Source of the DNA: Bifidobacterium cuniculi
Lineage (GTDB): Bacteria; Actinomycetota; Actinomycetes; Actinomycetales; Bifidobacteriaceae
Assembly: GCF_000741575.1 (NCBI RefSeq)
Contig: NZ_JGYV01000001.1
Span: forward strand, 1-64,000
DNA: 64,000 bases
Direction: 5' to 3'
In this document: one piece after another, positions 15,616 through 23,715 of the stretch
How positions within the stretch are numbered: the stretch's first letter is position 1
Layout of the letters: each line of letters begins with the position of its first letter
Made by a program: the position numbers and the translations under genes
Notes under the pieces: generated by a model
What the model was told of the DNA's origin: nothing
What the model saw: only the letters and a program-made list of their open reading frames with translations
Databases searched by the model: none

Positions 15616-16875
15616 ATGACCCTGACCCAACTGACCCAACCAACCCGCCACTGGCGCCGTCCCGTGGCACTTCTCCTGACCGGCCAGGCGCTCTCGCTCA
15701 TCGGCTCGAGCATCGTGCAGTATGCCATCGTCTGGCATCTGGTCATGCGTACCGACTCGGGGATTGCCATGACCGTCATCATGCTGTGTGCGGCGCTCCC
15801 GCAGGCCGTCGTCTCGCTGTTCGGCGGCGTGTGGGCGGACCGCTGGAGCCGCAAGCTGCTCATCATGCTGCCGGACGGCATCATCGCTGTCGTCACGGTC
15901 GCGCTGTCGCTGTTCATCGCGCACGGTGCGGACGCACTCGTGCTGTTCTTCGTCGTCCTGGCGATCCGCTCGGCCGGCGCCGGCGTGCAGACGCCGGCCG
16001 TGCAGTCGTTCATCCCGGACATCACGCCGGAAGACAGGCTGCTGCGCGTCAACTCGATCAACGGCACCATCCAGTCGGTGAACATGATCGCCGCGCCCGC
16101 GCTGGCCGCGGTGCTCGTCAATCTCGTGCCGTTGTGGGCGATCCTCTACGTGGACGTGACGACGGCGAGCATCGGCATCGTCTTCGTCGCGCTCATCCGC
16201 GCGGCGAAGATGGCGCCGACGTCCGCGCGCTCGGTGGTGGGGGAGATGCGCGCCGGCCTGCGCTATGCGTGGCGCTTCCCGCGCATCCGTGCCGTGCTGG
16301 TGTCCTACACCGCGGTCTGCTTCATCAATATCGCGCCGATGAACCTGACGATGCTGCTCATGAACCGCGGATTCCAGGGGCAGTCGCTCGACCTTGGCTT
16401 CACGGTGCTGCACACCGCCTCGGACAAGCTCGCGGCGAACGAGATGGCGTGGAGCCTGGGCATGGTGCTCGGAGGCGCGCTCCTGGCGACGGTCGGCGCG
16501 CGGGTCTTCCACGACAACATGGCGCTGCTGGCGGCGTCGTTCCTGGCGATGGGCGCGTGCACAGTGGCGCTGGGGCTGGCGCCCACGCTGCTGGCGTACC
16601 TGATCGTGGACTTCCTGATCGGCGTGGGCACCGCACTGGGCTCCTCGCCGACCTACACGCTGCTGCAGCAGGAGACGGCGTCGGACATGCAGGGCCGCGT
16701 CTTCGGCCTGCTGACGACCTTCTCTGGCTTCGGCACCCCGCTGGGCATGCTGGTGTTCGGGCCGCTGGCCGAGGTGATGGACGTGCAGACGATCTTCGTG
16801 GTCGGCGGCGTGCTGACAATCCCGCTGGGCGTGTGGCTCTGGCGCCTGAACCGTCGCGTGCCCGCTTCGCCCTGA
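15616..16875 (+). CDS. MFS efflux transporter (MFS_3/Mef-like)
   Basis: A 419-residue major-facilitator protein with 12 predicted helices. Motif A in loop 2-3 reads GGVWADRWSRK. Overall pattern (GQALSLIGSSIVQYAIVWHL at helix 1, QTPAVQSFIPDITPEDRLLRVNS after helix 4, split across loop) is that of the MFS_3 / macrolide and multidrug efflux group (Mef, TetV, enterobactin exporter relatives). It probably pumps a drug or small metabolite out of the cell. ATG 15616 follows GGAAAG by 8 nt; the ATG-like start 12 codons upstream has no ribosome-binding site. No regulator gene is adjacent. Confidence 0.9.
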   Translation: MTLTQLTQPTRHWRRPVALLLTGQALSLIGSSIVQYAIVWHLVMRTDSGIAMTVIMLCAALPQAVVSLFGGVWADRWSRKLLIMLPDGIIAVVTVALSLFIAHGADALVLFFVVLAIRSAGAGVQTPAVQSFIPDITPEDRLLRVNSINGTIQSVNMIAAPALAAVLVNLVPLWAILYVDVTTASIGIVFVALIRAAKMAPTSARSVVGEMRAGLRYAWRFPRIRAVLVSYTAVCFINIAPMNLTMLLMNRGFQGQSLDLGFTVLHTASDKLAANEMAWSLGMVLGGALLATVGARVFHDNMALLAASFLAMGACTVALGLAPTLLAYLIVDFLIGVGTALGSSPTYTLLQQETASDMQGRVFGLLTTFSGFGTPLGMLVFGPLAEVMDVQTIFVVGGVLTIPLGVWLWRLNRRVPASP

Positions 16876-16884
16876 CTCCGTCCG

Positions 16885-16925
16885 TGTTATAAGGGGCACG
16901 CCCAGAGGGACAGAGGCGACCGGCC
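16885..16925. repeat. Copy of a short repeat also present at 21819-21855
   Basis: GTTATAAGGGGCAC is followed by AGAGGGACAGAGGCG and CGGCC. The same blocks in the same order occur at 21819-21855, where they form the right half of an 18-bp inverted repeat. The two copies lie on either side of the two-component module at 16973-21789. Confidence 0.65.
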
Positions 16926-16972
16926 GTGGTGCACGACAATTCCTTTCCGTCTGCAATCAATAAGATGGCAAT

Positions 16973-18322
16973 TCATTGATTCAACAATTGTTTTGCTTTC
17001 GGATTGACTGCGAATCCCCGGTCCACCAGTCGTAGGCTCAGCTTGCCATTGAGTCCTTTGACGACGGTATCGCGCACGCACTGCCCGGTGCCGAGGGCAT
17101 ACCGGCGTATATGGATGTCGGGAACGACGTCATGGTCGCCATCACTCATCCACACGTCCACGAAACCTTCGGTGAACCATGCAATGATCGACTTGGTACT
17201 GTTGAACCCGTCGAAGGCATGCTCGTCGTTGATGACTTGGGTGATGCCAGTCTGCGGATCGGTTTTCATGATCCTGCCGCGCCCAGATACCCAATACAGG
17301 CTGCCGTTCTGGTAATTCAAGCCGTCGGCAGTGGCAACATCACTTTCCTGTTCGCCTACGAGGGCCGGCATGCCATCCTCGGTATGCAGGGGGAGGATGG
17401 TGCGTTCCCCACTGCGCACATTGTATTTGGTCAATGCTTGGAACGAGCGGCACGGTACGTCGGGAAAACTGTTGTCCTCGTGCAATTCGGAGAGATAATT
17501 CTCCAAGGGTTCCGTTTGCACTGAGGAATCCTCGATGCTGCTGGACACGATGGCGGGTTCGTCGGCGAACCGGCCGACAGTCGTGATGTCGTAGTTGGTG
17601 ATGGCGAGGAACTCGTCGCCGACGCATGCCGTAGCGTCGGACAGGCTGATATTGGGCGTAGGTCCTTCATATTCCGCCAATTTGCGGCCTGCATAATCCT
17701 GGGTGTCGGTCCACTGCCACAGGGACACGGCGATGACCAATGCATCACCGTGCCGTCCGGAGTCATGAATCATCTGCAAGCCATATAGTCCTGTAGAACA
17801 GTGTGCTGTCCCGATGGTCAGGGCGTCGACTTTGGTTTCGTGCGTGGACTCCCTGTCACCTGAACGTACGGAGACATACTCGAAGTATTCTTCGCCGTCG
17901 GCCCCATACCCGCCGTTGTAAAGCGCCACTTCAGTGCCGCTGTCCAAGGTGACCATGGCGTCCATGTCCGGGGATTCCTTGTCATTGTCCCAGATTTGGG
18001 GCGTCTGGTGCTCCCTCATGAGGAAATCATGGGAAGCATCCCGGAAGACCAGACCATGTTCGGTCCAATCAATGTCCGCCATGTCAATGCCTTCGTTCTG
18101 CACGCTCCTATAGCTACCGTCTGGGTAAATGAACACCATGGCGCCCGGATCCGTCGGCAAGGAGGTAGATGCCTGAGGCGTGAGGTAGGCGACGGCATAC
18201 ACGTCCGCGATATCGATGCCATCCAGCTGCGCTGCGTGTGGCAATACAGGCAGGCTGCAAGCCGTACAAGCGAACAACGTCATGGCCAAGCATGCGGCCG
18301 CAATAAGTCGGCGAATCTTCAA
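16973..18322 (-). CDS. Secreted lipoprotein with probable beta-propeller-like fold
   Basis: A 449-residue lipoprotein. The signal peptide (KIRRLIAAACLAMTLFACTAC) ends in a lipobox, with Cys19 (LFAC) or Cys22 as the lipidated residue. The mature part has recurring short strand patterns around GLVFRD, TEVALYNGGYG, GLYGLQMI, GSLYWVSGRGRIMKTD and SIIAWFTEGFVDVWMSDGD, reminiscent of a six- or seven-bladed propeller as in many surface lipoproteins. I cannot name a family. The start is TTG at 18322 with AGAAAGG upstream. It lies 65 nt downstream of the papain-like secreted gene and is probably co-transcribed with it, opposite the second two-component system. Confidence 0.75.
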   Translation of the reverse strand: MKIRRLIAAACLAMTLFACTACSLPVLPHAAQLDGIDIADVYAVAYLTPQASTSLPTDPGAMVFIYPDGSYRSVQNEGIDMADIDWTEHGLVFRDASHDFLMREHQTPQIWDNDKESPDMDAMVTLDSGTEVALYNGGYGADGEEYFEYVSVRSGDRESTHETKVDALTIGTAHCSTGLYGLQMIHDSGRHGDALVIAVSLWQWTDTQDYAGRKLAEYEGPTPNISLSDATACVGDEFLAITNYDITTVGRFADEPAIVSSSIEDSSVQTEPLENYLSELHEDNSFPDVPCRSFQALTKYNVRSGERTILPLHTEDGMPALVGEQESDVATADGLNYQNGSLYWVSGRGRIMKTDPQTGITQVINDEHAFDGFNSTKSIIAWFTEGFVDVWMSDGDHDVVPDIHIRRYALGTGQCVRDTVVKGLNGKLSLRLVDRGFAVNPKAKQLLNQ

Positions 18323-18387
18323 GACTTTGCCTTTCTGGAAGGGATGGGGAAAAGGTGCCGCTGCAAAGATTCAACGGCACCGTGCAA

Positions 18388-19164
18388 TCAACGGATGGTT
18401 TGGTACGTTACGGTCCACTTCGACTTCATGATGTCCGAGGGATAAACACCAGTGCCGCCATTGCTGTCGAGATCAATGCCGGCGCCTTCCTTATAGGCCA
18501 GCCAAACCAACTGTGAACAGTTCACGGCTGCGCCGGAACGCTTATTGAAGTTGAAGTTCAGATTATACGGTTTGCCGAGGTACTTGCGAGACTGCCGGAC
18601 GGCGGCATCCCGCTTGGACTGCGTGGTCTTGACGTACTGTTTCTGCGACTTGGCAGCTACCTTGACTTCCCTCCAACTATGGTCGATGACCTTCTTGCCG
18701 GGGCCTGGCGCTTCGATGATTGAGGTCTTTGACGTGTACAGCCCTGAATGTCCATGAGTGATTCCTGCAGTGGATACGGGCGAATAGAAGACATCGCCCT
18801 TATAGGTGGCTGTGCCGATGGATCGGTTTGCGGCCGTTGTAGCCTTTTTGGGCCCATCGCCGGAAAGTCGTTGCAATTGTACTTGCTCGCCCTGCAGGAA
18901 ACGATCCTCGACCTCGACCTCAGCCAGTGCCCCATCCAACACTGCGTCCAGATCGGTGCCCTGCTCGCTGGCTGTAATTTTTGCGGCCTCTGCCATCTCT
19001 TCGAAGGTCACGCCTGGATTGGACTCAAGCAGTTGCTGAATTTTATCGGTTGTAGACAGAGCCTCGTATTCCGTGGCTTGGGCAGCTGGAATGTTCCCCA
19101 TGAGCAGAACAACGCTTGCCGTGGCAGCGATGGCGGACATGAGCATCTTACGTGAAATGATCAT
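18388..19164 (-). CDS. Secreted YiiX/NlpC-P60-like cysteine peptidase
   Basis: A 258-residue secreted protein: signal peptide (residues 1-30, cut after AAQA), a helical linker, then a permuted papain-like domain of the YiiX/YebB (NlpC/P60 superfamily) type. The order GDVFYSP, then GITHGHSGLY (catalytic His137 or His139), then NCSQLVWLAY (catalytic Cys216) is diagnostic. In this permuted group His precedes Cys. Members cleave amide bonds in peptidoglycan or lipids, so I infer a wall-acting hydrolase. ATG 19164 follows AAAGGA. It diverges from the response regulator at 19413, its likely controller. Confidence 0.8.
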   Translation of the reverse strand: MIISRKMLMSAIAATASVVLLMGNIPAAQATEYEALSTTDKIQQLLESNPGVTFEEMAEAAKITASEQGTDLDAVLDGALAEVEVEDRFLQGEQVQLQRLSGDGPKKATTAANRSIGTATYKGDVFYSPVSTAGITHGHSGLYTSKTSIIEAPGPGKKVIDHSWREVKVAAKSQKQYVKTTQSKRDAAVRQSRKYLGKPYNLNFNFNKRSGAAVNCSQLVWLAYKEGAGIDLDSNGGTGVYPSDIMKSKWTVTYQTIR

Positions 19165-19412
19165 ATTCTTATTCCTTTGTTTTCCTGCGTTGCCGAAGCG
19201 ATCTTCGACGATTCCCAACATATGGGGCGTTGGATCGTCAATCGAATCGATGTCACGATTTTGGTGACATGGACCAGTCGTGAAAGGGATGCCACGGGAA
19301 ATGGACATTTCCGCATGCCATGACATGTTTCCCCGTAGGATAGTGGGCATGGTGAACCGCAGCCACGAAAATCATGGCACATGGCTACGGATTGTTCGGG
19401 GAGGTTGGGGAC

Positions 19413-20063
19413 ATGACAGCACAGACCATTCGCACCGGCATCGTGGACAACGACGTGTGGAGCGGCCGTTCCATCGGCCAATGGCTCTCGAGCACCGGGT
19501 CCTTCCACGTGACCTGGTGCTGCGCCAATGCGGCCGAAGCCATACAACGGGCCATGATGCCCTCCACCGCACCGCAACTGATGCTGGTGGACATGGCGTT
19601 GGACGGCGTCAGTGGGGCCTCCGTCTGCAGGAAGGTCCGGGAACGCTCCGGCAGCATCGTGCTGATCGGCATGACCGCCTACGACTGTTCGAAATACCGT
19701 GACGACCTTGCAGCCGCCGGCGCCCAGGGCATCGTGGGCAAGGAATGCATCCCCCGGGAGCTGCCCGCACTGCTGGGAGCCATCATGCGCGACGGCACCG
19801 CCGATCCGATCGTATTCGAACCCGCGGCCCAGGCACATGCACGGTTGGGATCTGCCGGGCGTCCGGCCCTCCCGTCCCTGAGCGAACGCGAACTGGCGGC
19901 CTTGCGCCTTGCCGACGAGGGGATGACCACGGCACAGATCTCGCAACGCATGGGCGTCTCCGCCAATTCGGTCTCCACCTACCTGCGTCGGGCGGCCAGC
20001 AAGCTGGGAACCGTCGGCCGCGCCGCCACCATCAGGAAGTGCCGGGACTATGACTTGCTCTGA
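19413..20063 (+). CDS. NarL/LuxR-family response regulator
   Basis: A 216-residue regulator with a receiver (IVDND pocket, phospho-acceptor Asp in MLVDMAL, Thr in GMTAY, Lys in IVGKEC) and a C-terminal LuxR helix-turn-helix (LSERELAALRLADEGMTTAQISQRMGVS, read over both helices). GGGGAGG lies just upstream of ATG 19413. The kinase gene starts inside its end. Clear paralogue of the regulator at 8174-8851; likely target is the divergent secreted-hydrolase/lipoprotein pair. Confidence 0.92.
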   Translation: MTAQTIRTGIVDNDVWSGRSIGQWLSSTGSFHVTWCCANAAEAIQRAMMPSTAPQLMLVDMALDGVSGASVCRKVRERSGSIVLIGMTAYDCSKYRDDLAAAGAQGIVGKECIPRELPALLGAIMRDGTADPIVFEPAAQAHARLGSAGRPALPSLSERELAALRLADEGMTTAQISQRMGVSANSVSTYLRRAASKLGTVGRAATIRKCRDYDLL

Positions 20064-21789
20064 GATGGCCACGCATGTGCTCAGGACACTGTCGGCCCGC
20101 GATTATCCGCTGACGGCGCCGGTACGGGCGATCGTCGCCGTGCTGGTGGCCGGCACGAACGCCGCATTGGTGACGGCCGCAGCACCCGCGCCGAGCGCGG
20201 GACTGCTGGCCGTCCTGGTGCTGGACTGGCTCGCCGCGTTCCTGTTCCTGCTGCAGCCGCTGCCGGGCGCCGCCCTCCTGACACTGTCCTGGGCCGCCGC
20301 AATGCTGCTGCCGACGACATCGCCGCTGCTGCTCGTACCGGTCGGCATGACGGCGATCTTCCTCCTGGCGCTGCACGACTGGCGCGTGGGCGCCGCAACG
20401 GGACTGGCCTGCACCGGGTTCGCCATCCTGCTCCCATGGTCAGGCCTGCCCGGTACTGGAGTTGACATGCTGCGCAGTGCTGCCGGACTGTGTGCGTTGG
20501 CAGCGTGCGCCGCGGGAAGCGGCGGCATGCTCGCCCGATGGCTGAGGCAACGGCGGAGACGACGCCAACATGTCGTCTCCAGGACCTTGCGCGATGCCAC
20601 GGTACCGCTGCACGACGTGACCTGCAACAACCTGTGCTACGCACTGCGCCTCGTGCAGGGGCTGACCACACAAGATACGGACCAAGCCGCCGCACTCGCC
20701 GACATCGCCGCCGCGCTCGAAGAGTCCTTGCGTACGGCACGCCAGTCGATGGGCGACGTGCGTGCCATCTCCTCCTTTGACGATGACGTCCGGCCATCGG
20801 CCGGCGGAACCGTCCTGCTTGACCTTGACGCGCTGGTTGAGCGGTGCCGGCACCGGCTGGACTCGCTGGGTGTCAAAGGGACCACCATCGTGGAACCCGG
20901 CTGTGCGAGGCTTGGCATGGCATCCGACCTGGCGGACGTGGTGCGCGGCCTGGTTCGCGAACTGTTCGGCAATGCCCTCAAATATGCGCAGGAGAAGGAC
21001 GGGTACTGCCTGACCTGCGCCGTGGAATCCGGCGTCCTGCGGGTGACATGGTGCGACATGCCGCGTCAGGATGCGGAGCACGGCACTGCGACTGGTTTGC
21101 TGCACTACACGCAGGAAGTGGAGTGCAGGGGCGGTCACGTCGAGGTCGGATCGGACGAGGGTCTGTGGACCTTCGCCGCGGCGTTGCCCCTGGACGGTTC
21201 CACCGACTCCCGGGACGGACGATCCGGGCGGCATGGCCATGCCGGGCCTGCCGTATTCGTGGCATCTGCCGTGACATGGACGCTCATGGCCTTGACATGC
21301 GCGGCGGTCGAATTGCTGTTGGCCGGCGTATGGGGCCTGTCCCTTGCCGTCGGCCTGTGCTATCTGGCCATTCCCTTGGCGGCCCTGCTGCTGGGCATGG
21401 TCAGTGCCGTGCGACATGGCATCCATGCCTGGTGGACCGTCCCCATGGCGATGCTCGGCGGCGCGATCAGTGTCATGATGTTGGGGACGACGGTCGATAC
21501 GTTGCCCTTGGCTGCGCTCTTCGGCTGTATCCTGGGCGGCCTACCGGCGCTCGTCGGGGTCGTCGTGCCGATGGTGGCACGTGCGTTGTTGCGCTTGGCC
21601 AGACGTGGCACTCGCCAGCCTCAAGGCTTTGCGCTCCTGGCAGCTGCCATGTGGGCCGTGCTTGCCTGTGTGGGGGCATTCATCCTGCTGTTGCAGCCCG
21701 CCAGCGCCATGGGCGTTCCTTGGGCTGCTTCCGTGCTGTCGGCCGCATCCATGGCCGCAGCCGCCTGCACGAAACTGGCAAGGCAGTAG
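20050..21789 (+). CDS. Sensor histidine kinase with extra C-terminal membrane domain
   Basis: A 579-residue kinase. Residues 25-160 form four to five membrane helices. A HisKA_3-like helix follows (TLRDATVPLHDVTCNNL, His188). The ATP-binding domain is at about 290-390, with N-box VRELFGNALKYAQ. Unusually, a second hydrophobic domain of about five helices occupies residues 402-575, after the catalytic domain. Normal NarL-type kinases end with the ATPase. ATG 20050 overlaps the regulator gene by 14 nt and has AGGAAG upstream; ATG 20065 is an alternative. The second membrane domain might sense a signal, contact a transporter or tether the kinase at both ends. Confidence 0.85.
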   Translation: MTCSEMATHVLRTLSARDYPLTAPVRAIVAVLVAGTNAALVTAAAPAPSAGLLAVLVLDWLAAFLFLLQPLPGAALLTLSWAAAMLLPTTSPLLLVPVGMTAIFLLALHDWRVGAATGLACTGFAILLPWSGLPGTGVDMLRSAAGLCALAACAAGSGGMLARWLRQRRRRRQHVVSRTLRDATVPLHDVTCNNLCYALRLVQGLTTQDTDQAAALADIAAALEESLRTARQSMGDVRAISSFDDDVRPSAGGTVLLDLDALVERCRHRLDSLGVKGTTIVEPGCARLGMASDLADVVRGLVRELFGNALKYAQEKDGYCLTCAVESGVLRVTWCDMPRQDAEHGTATGLLHYTQEVECRGGHVEVGSDEGLWTFAAALPLDGSTDSRDGRSGRHGHAGPAVFVASAVTWTLMALTCAAVELLLAGVWGLSLAVGLCYLAIPLAALLLGMVSAVRHGIHAWWTVPMAMLGGAISVMMLGTTVDTLPLAALFGCILGGLPALVGVVVPMVARALLRLARRGTRQPQGFALLAAAMWAVLACVGAFILLLQPASAMGVPWAASVLSAASMAAAACTKLARQ

Positions 21790-21848
21790 CGCCTCTGTCC
21801 CTCTAGGCGTCCCGCGCGTTATAAGGGGCACCTAGAGGGACAGAGGCG
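21790..21848. terminator. 18-bp inverted repeat, bidirectional-terminator-like
   Basis: CGCCTCTGTCCCTCTAGG (21790-21807) pairs perfectly with CCTAGAGGGACAGAGGCG (21831-21848) around 23 nt. It sits between the convergent kinase and esterase genes. The loop and right arm match the repeat at 16885-16925, so it belongs to a small repeat family as well as probably ending transcription from both sides. Confidence 0.7.
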
Positions 21849-21879
21849 CCCGGCCAGGGCGAGGGACGGCGAGGGTGGG

Positions 21880-23715
21880 CTACCGCATGAAGGGGAACGT
21901 GGGCAGCCCCTCCCGGTTGAACAGCGGGGCGGGACCCCAGCTGCGCCAGGCGTAGCGCACGTGGCGCGGCTCGCGCACGGCGTCGGCCCACACGCGCACC
22001 GTGCCGTCGTCCATGATCTGTGCGTTGGCGTCCGACCAGACGCCGTCGTCGTCGGCGACCTCGAATCCGGAGGTGCCTTGCATGCGCAGTTCAATCTCGC
22101 AATCCTCGCACGGCTTCGCAGTCGCCTGCGTGTCCGGGGTCGTACCTTTCCAGTGCAGGCCGTCGGCGTGCGCAAAGGTCACCAGCACCTCGTGGCCCTC
22201 GAAGCGCACGTCCGCCGCTTCGGGGCTGTCCGCGGCGGCCGTGTCGTCGCCGTACACGTCGTGCAGCGCGAGGTCGGCCAGGCGGTCGCCGACCGTTTGC
22301 TTGTCCAGCGGGTGGATGTTGTCGAACTCGCCGCAGTCCATCGTGCAGATCAGCGAGACGTCGTCGAGCTCGCGGCTCACCTCGTATTGCGCGGCGCGGA
22401 TCACCGGCCAGTGTCGCGGGTCGTCGTCGGCCATGCGGCCGTCGATCCACTGCGGCAGCTGCACCACCAGGAAGGGCGCGCGGCCGGCGTTCTCCACCGG
22501 CTGGTAGCCGACCGACGGCAGTCCGTAGCCGTCGAGGTCCCACAGTGCCCGCCAGCTGTCGATGAGCAGGCGCAGCAGCTCGCCGTAGCCGTCCGCGCGC
22601 GCCTCGTCCTCCTCGCCCTGGTACCACAGGAAGCCGGCGACGGTGTACGGGGCGACACGCTCGACCATGCCCTCGTACGGCGCGCACACGCGGCGCTCGG
22701 AGAACGGCGTCACCGGCGGCGGCCACGGGCACGGCCCCAGGATCCTGTCGATCTCCGGCTGGCTGATGCCCGGATGCTTGCGCTTGGTCTTCTCGACGTC
22801 CGCGTTCCACTTGTCGAAGGTGCGCTGCCAGCCATCCTTCTCCTTGCGCATCTGCTCCATCGACTTGCCGGCGATCGCGCGGTCGTACTCCTCGAGGTAC
22901 GGGCGGGCGGCGTCGCTGGTCTCCAGCGTCCCGCGGCCCATCCAGCAGGTGATGGAGGTGCCGCCGATGTAGCAGTCGATGATGCCGACGGGCACGCCGA
23001 GCCGCTCGCGCAGCCGGCGGCCGAAGTAATAGGCGACCGCGGACATGCCGCCGACCTGCGGCGCCATCGCGGGTTGCCAGGTAGCCGCCGCCTCAGCCGC
23101 GCGGTCGACCTGCCCGACCTTGGGGATGTTGATGAAACGCAGCAGCGGGTCGTCGGCGGCCGCGATGGCGGCATCGCCGTCCGCGCTGGTGTGCACCTCG
23201 AGCTCCATGTTGCTCTGCCCGCCGGCGAACCAGACCTCGCCGAGCAGGACGTCGCGGAATACCAGGCTGTCTGTTTCACATGAAACATTGAGCTGATACG
23301 GGCCGCCCGCCGGCAGTGCCGGCAGTGCGGCCGTCCAGTAGGAGCTGTCGGCCACGCGCGTCGCGCTCTCCGCGACGACGGTGCCGTGGTCGTCCGACAG
23401 GCTGACGACGACCTTGGCGTCCGGCGTACCGGTGCCGAAGACGGCGATGGGGCGGTCACGCTGCAGGACCATGCGGTCGCTGAAGACGGCGGCCACGCGC
23501 AGGCTGCCGCTGACGGTGCGGTCGTGCCTGTCGTGCCTGGAGTGGGACTGCCTGATGGACTCGACGACGCCGCTGGCGCCCGGTGCGATGCCGGTGACGA
23601 TGGCCATGGGGGCGGACTCCTTTCCGGGGGATGCTGCCGTGGAGTCTACGTCCGCAAGCTGGGAGGAAGATGAGCGGCCGCTGGCCGTCGGCCGGGAAAC
23701 GTCGGTGTCACTCAT
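21880..23715 (-). CDS. Sialate O-acetylesterase, SGNH family
   Basis: A 611-residue SGNH hydrolase of the sialate O-acetylesterase family. It should remove O-acetyl groups from sialic acids so that the aldolase NanA can act. Motifs: FAGGQSNMELEV (nucleophile Ser168), an IDCYIGGTSITCW block, FLWYQGEEDE and DCGEFDNIHPLDK (Asp-x-x-His). No signal peptide is visible, which implies action in the cytoplasm on imported sugar. The first 65 residues (Ser/Asp/Arg rich) are not part of the domain; ATG 23715 overlaps the upstream esterase stop as ATGA, which supports it, but ATG at codon 37 (MAIVTG) is possible. Last gene of the minus-strand nan-nag arm. Confidence 0.88.
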   Translation of the reverse strand: MSDTDVSRPTASGRSSSSQLADVDSTAASPGKESAPMAIVTGIAPGASGVVESIRQSHSRHDRHDRTVSGSLRVAAVFSDRMVLQRDRPIAVFGTGTPDAKVVVSLSDDHGTVVAESATRVADSSYWTAALPALPAGGPYQLNVSCETDSLVFRDVLLGEVWFAGGQSNMELEVHTSADGDAAIAAADDPLLRFINIPKVGQVDRAAEAAATWQPAMAPQVGGMSAVAYYFGRRLRERLGVPVGIIDCYIGGTSITCWMGRGTLETSDAARPYLEEYDRAIAGKSMEQMRKEKDGWQRTFDKWNADVEKTKRKHPGISQPEIDRILGPCPWPPPVTPFSERRVCAPYEGMVERVAPYTVAGFLWYQGEEDEARADGYGELLRLLIDSWRALWDLDGYGLPSVGYQPVENAGRAPFLVVQLPQWIDGRMADDDPRHWPVIRAAQYEVSRELDDVSLICTMDCGEFDNIHPLDKQTVGDRLADLALHDVYGDDTAAADSPEAADVRFEGHEVLVTFAHADGLHWKGTTPDTQATAKPCEDCEIELRMQGTSGFEVADDDGVWSDANAQIMDDGTVRVWADAVREPRHVRYAWRSWGPAPLFNREGLPTFPFMR

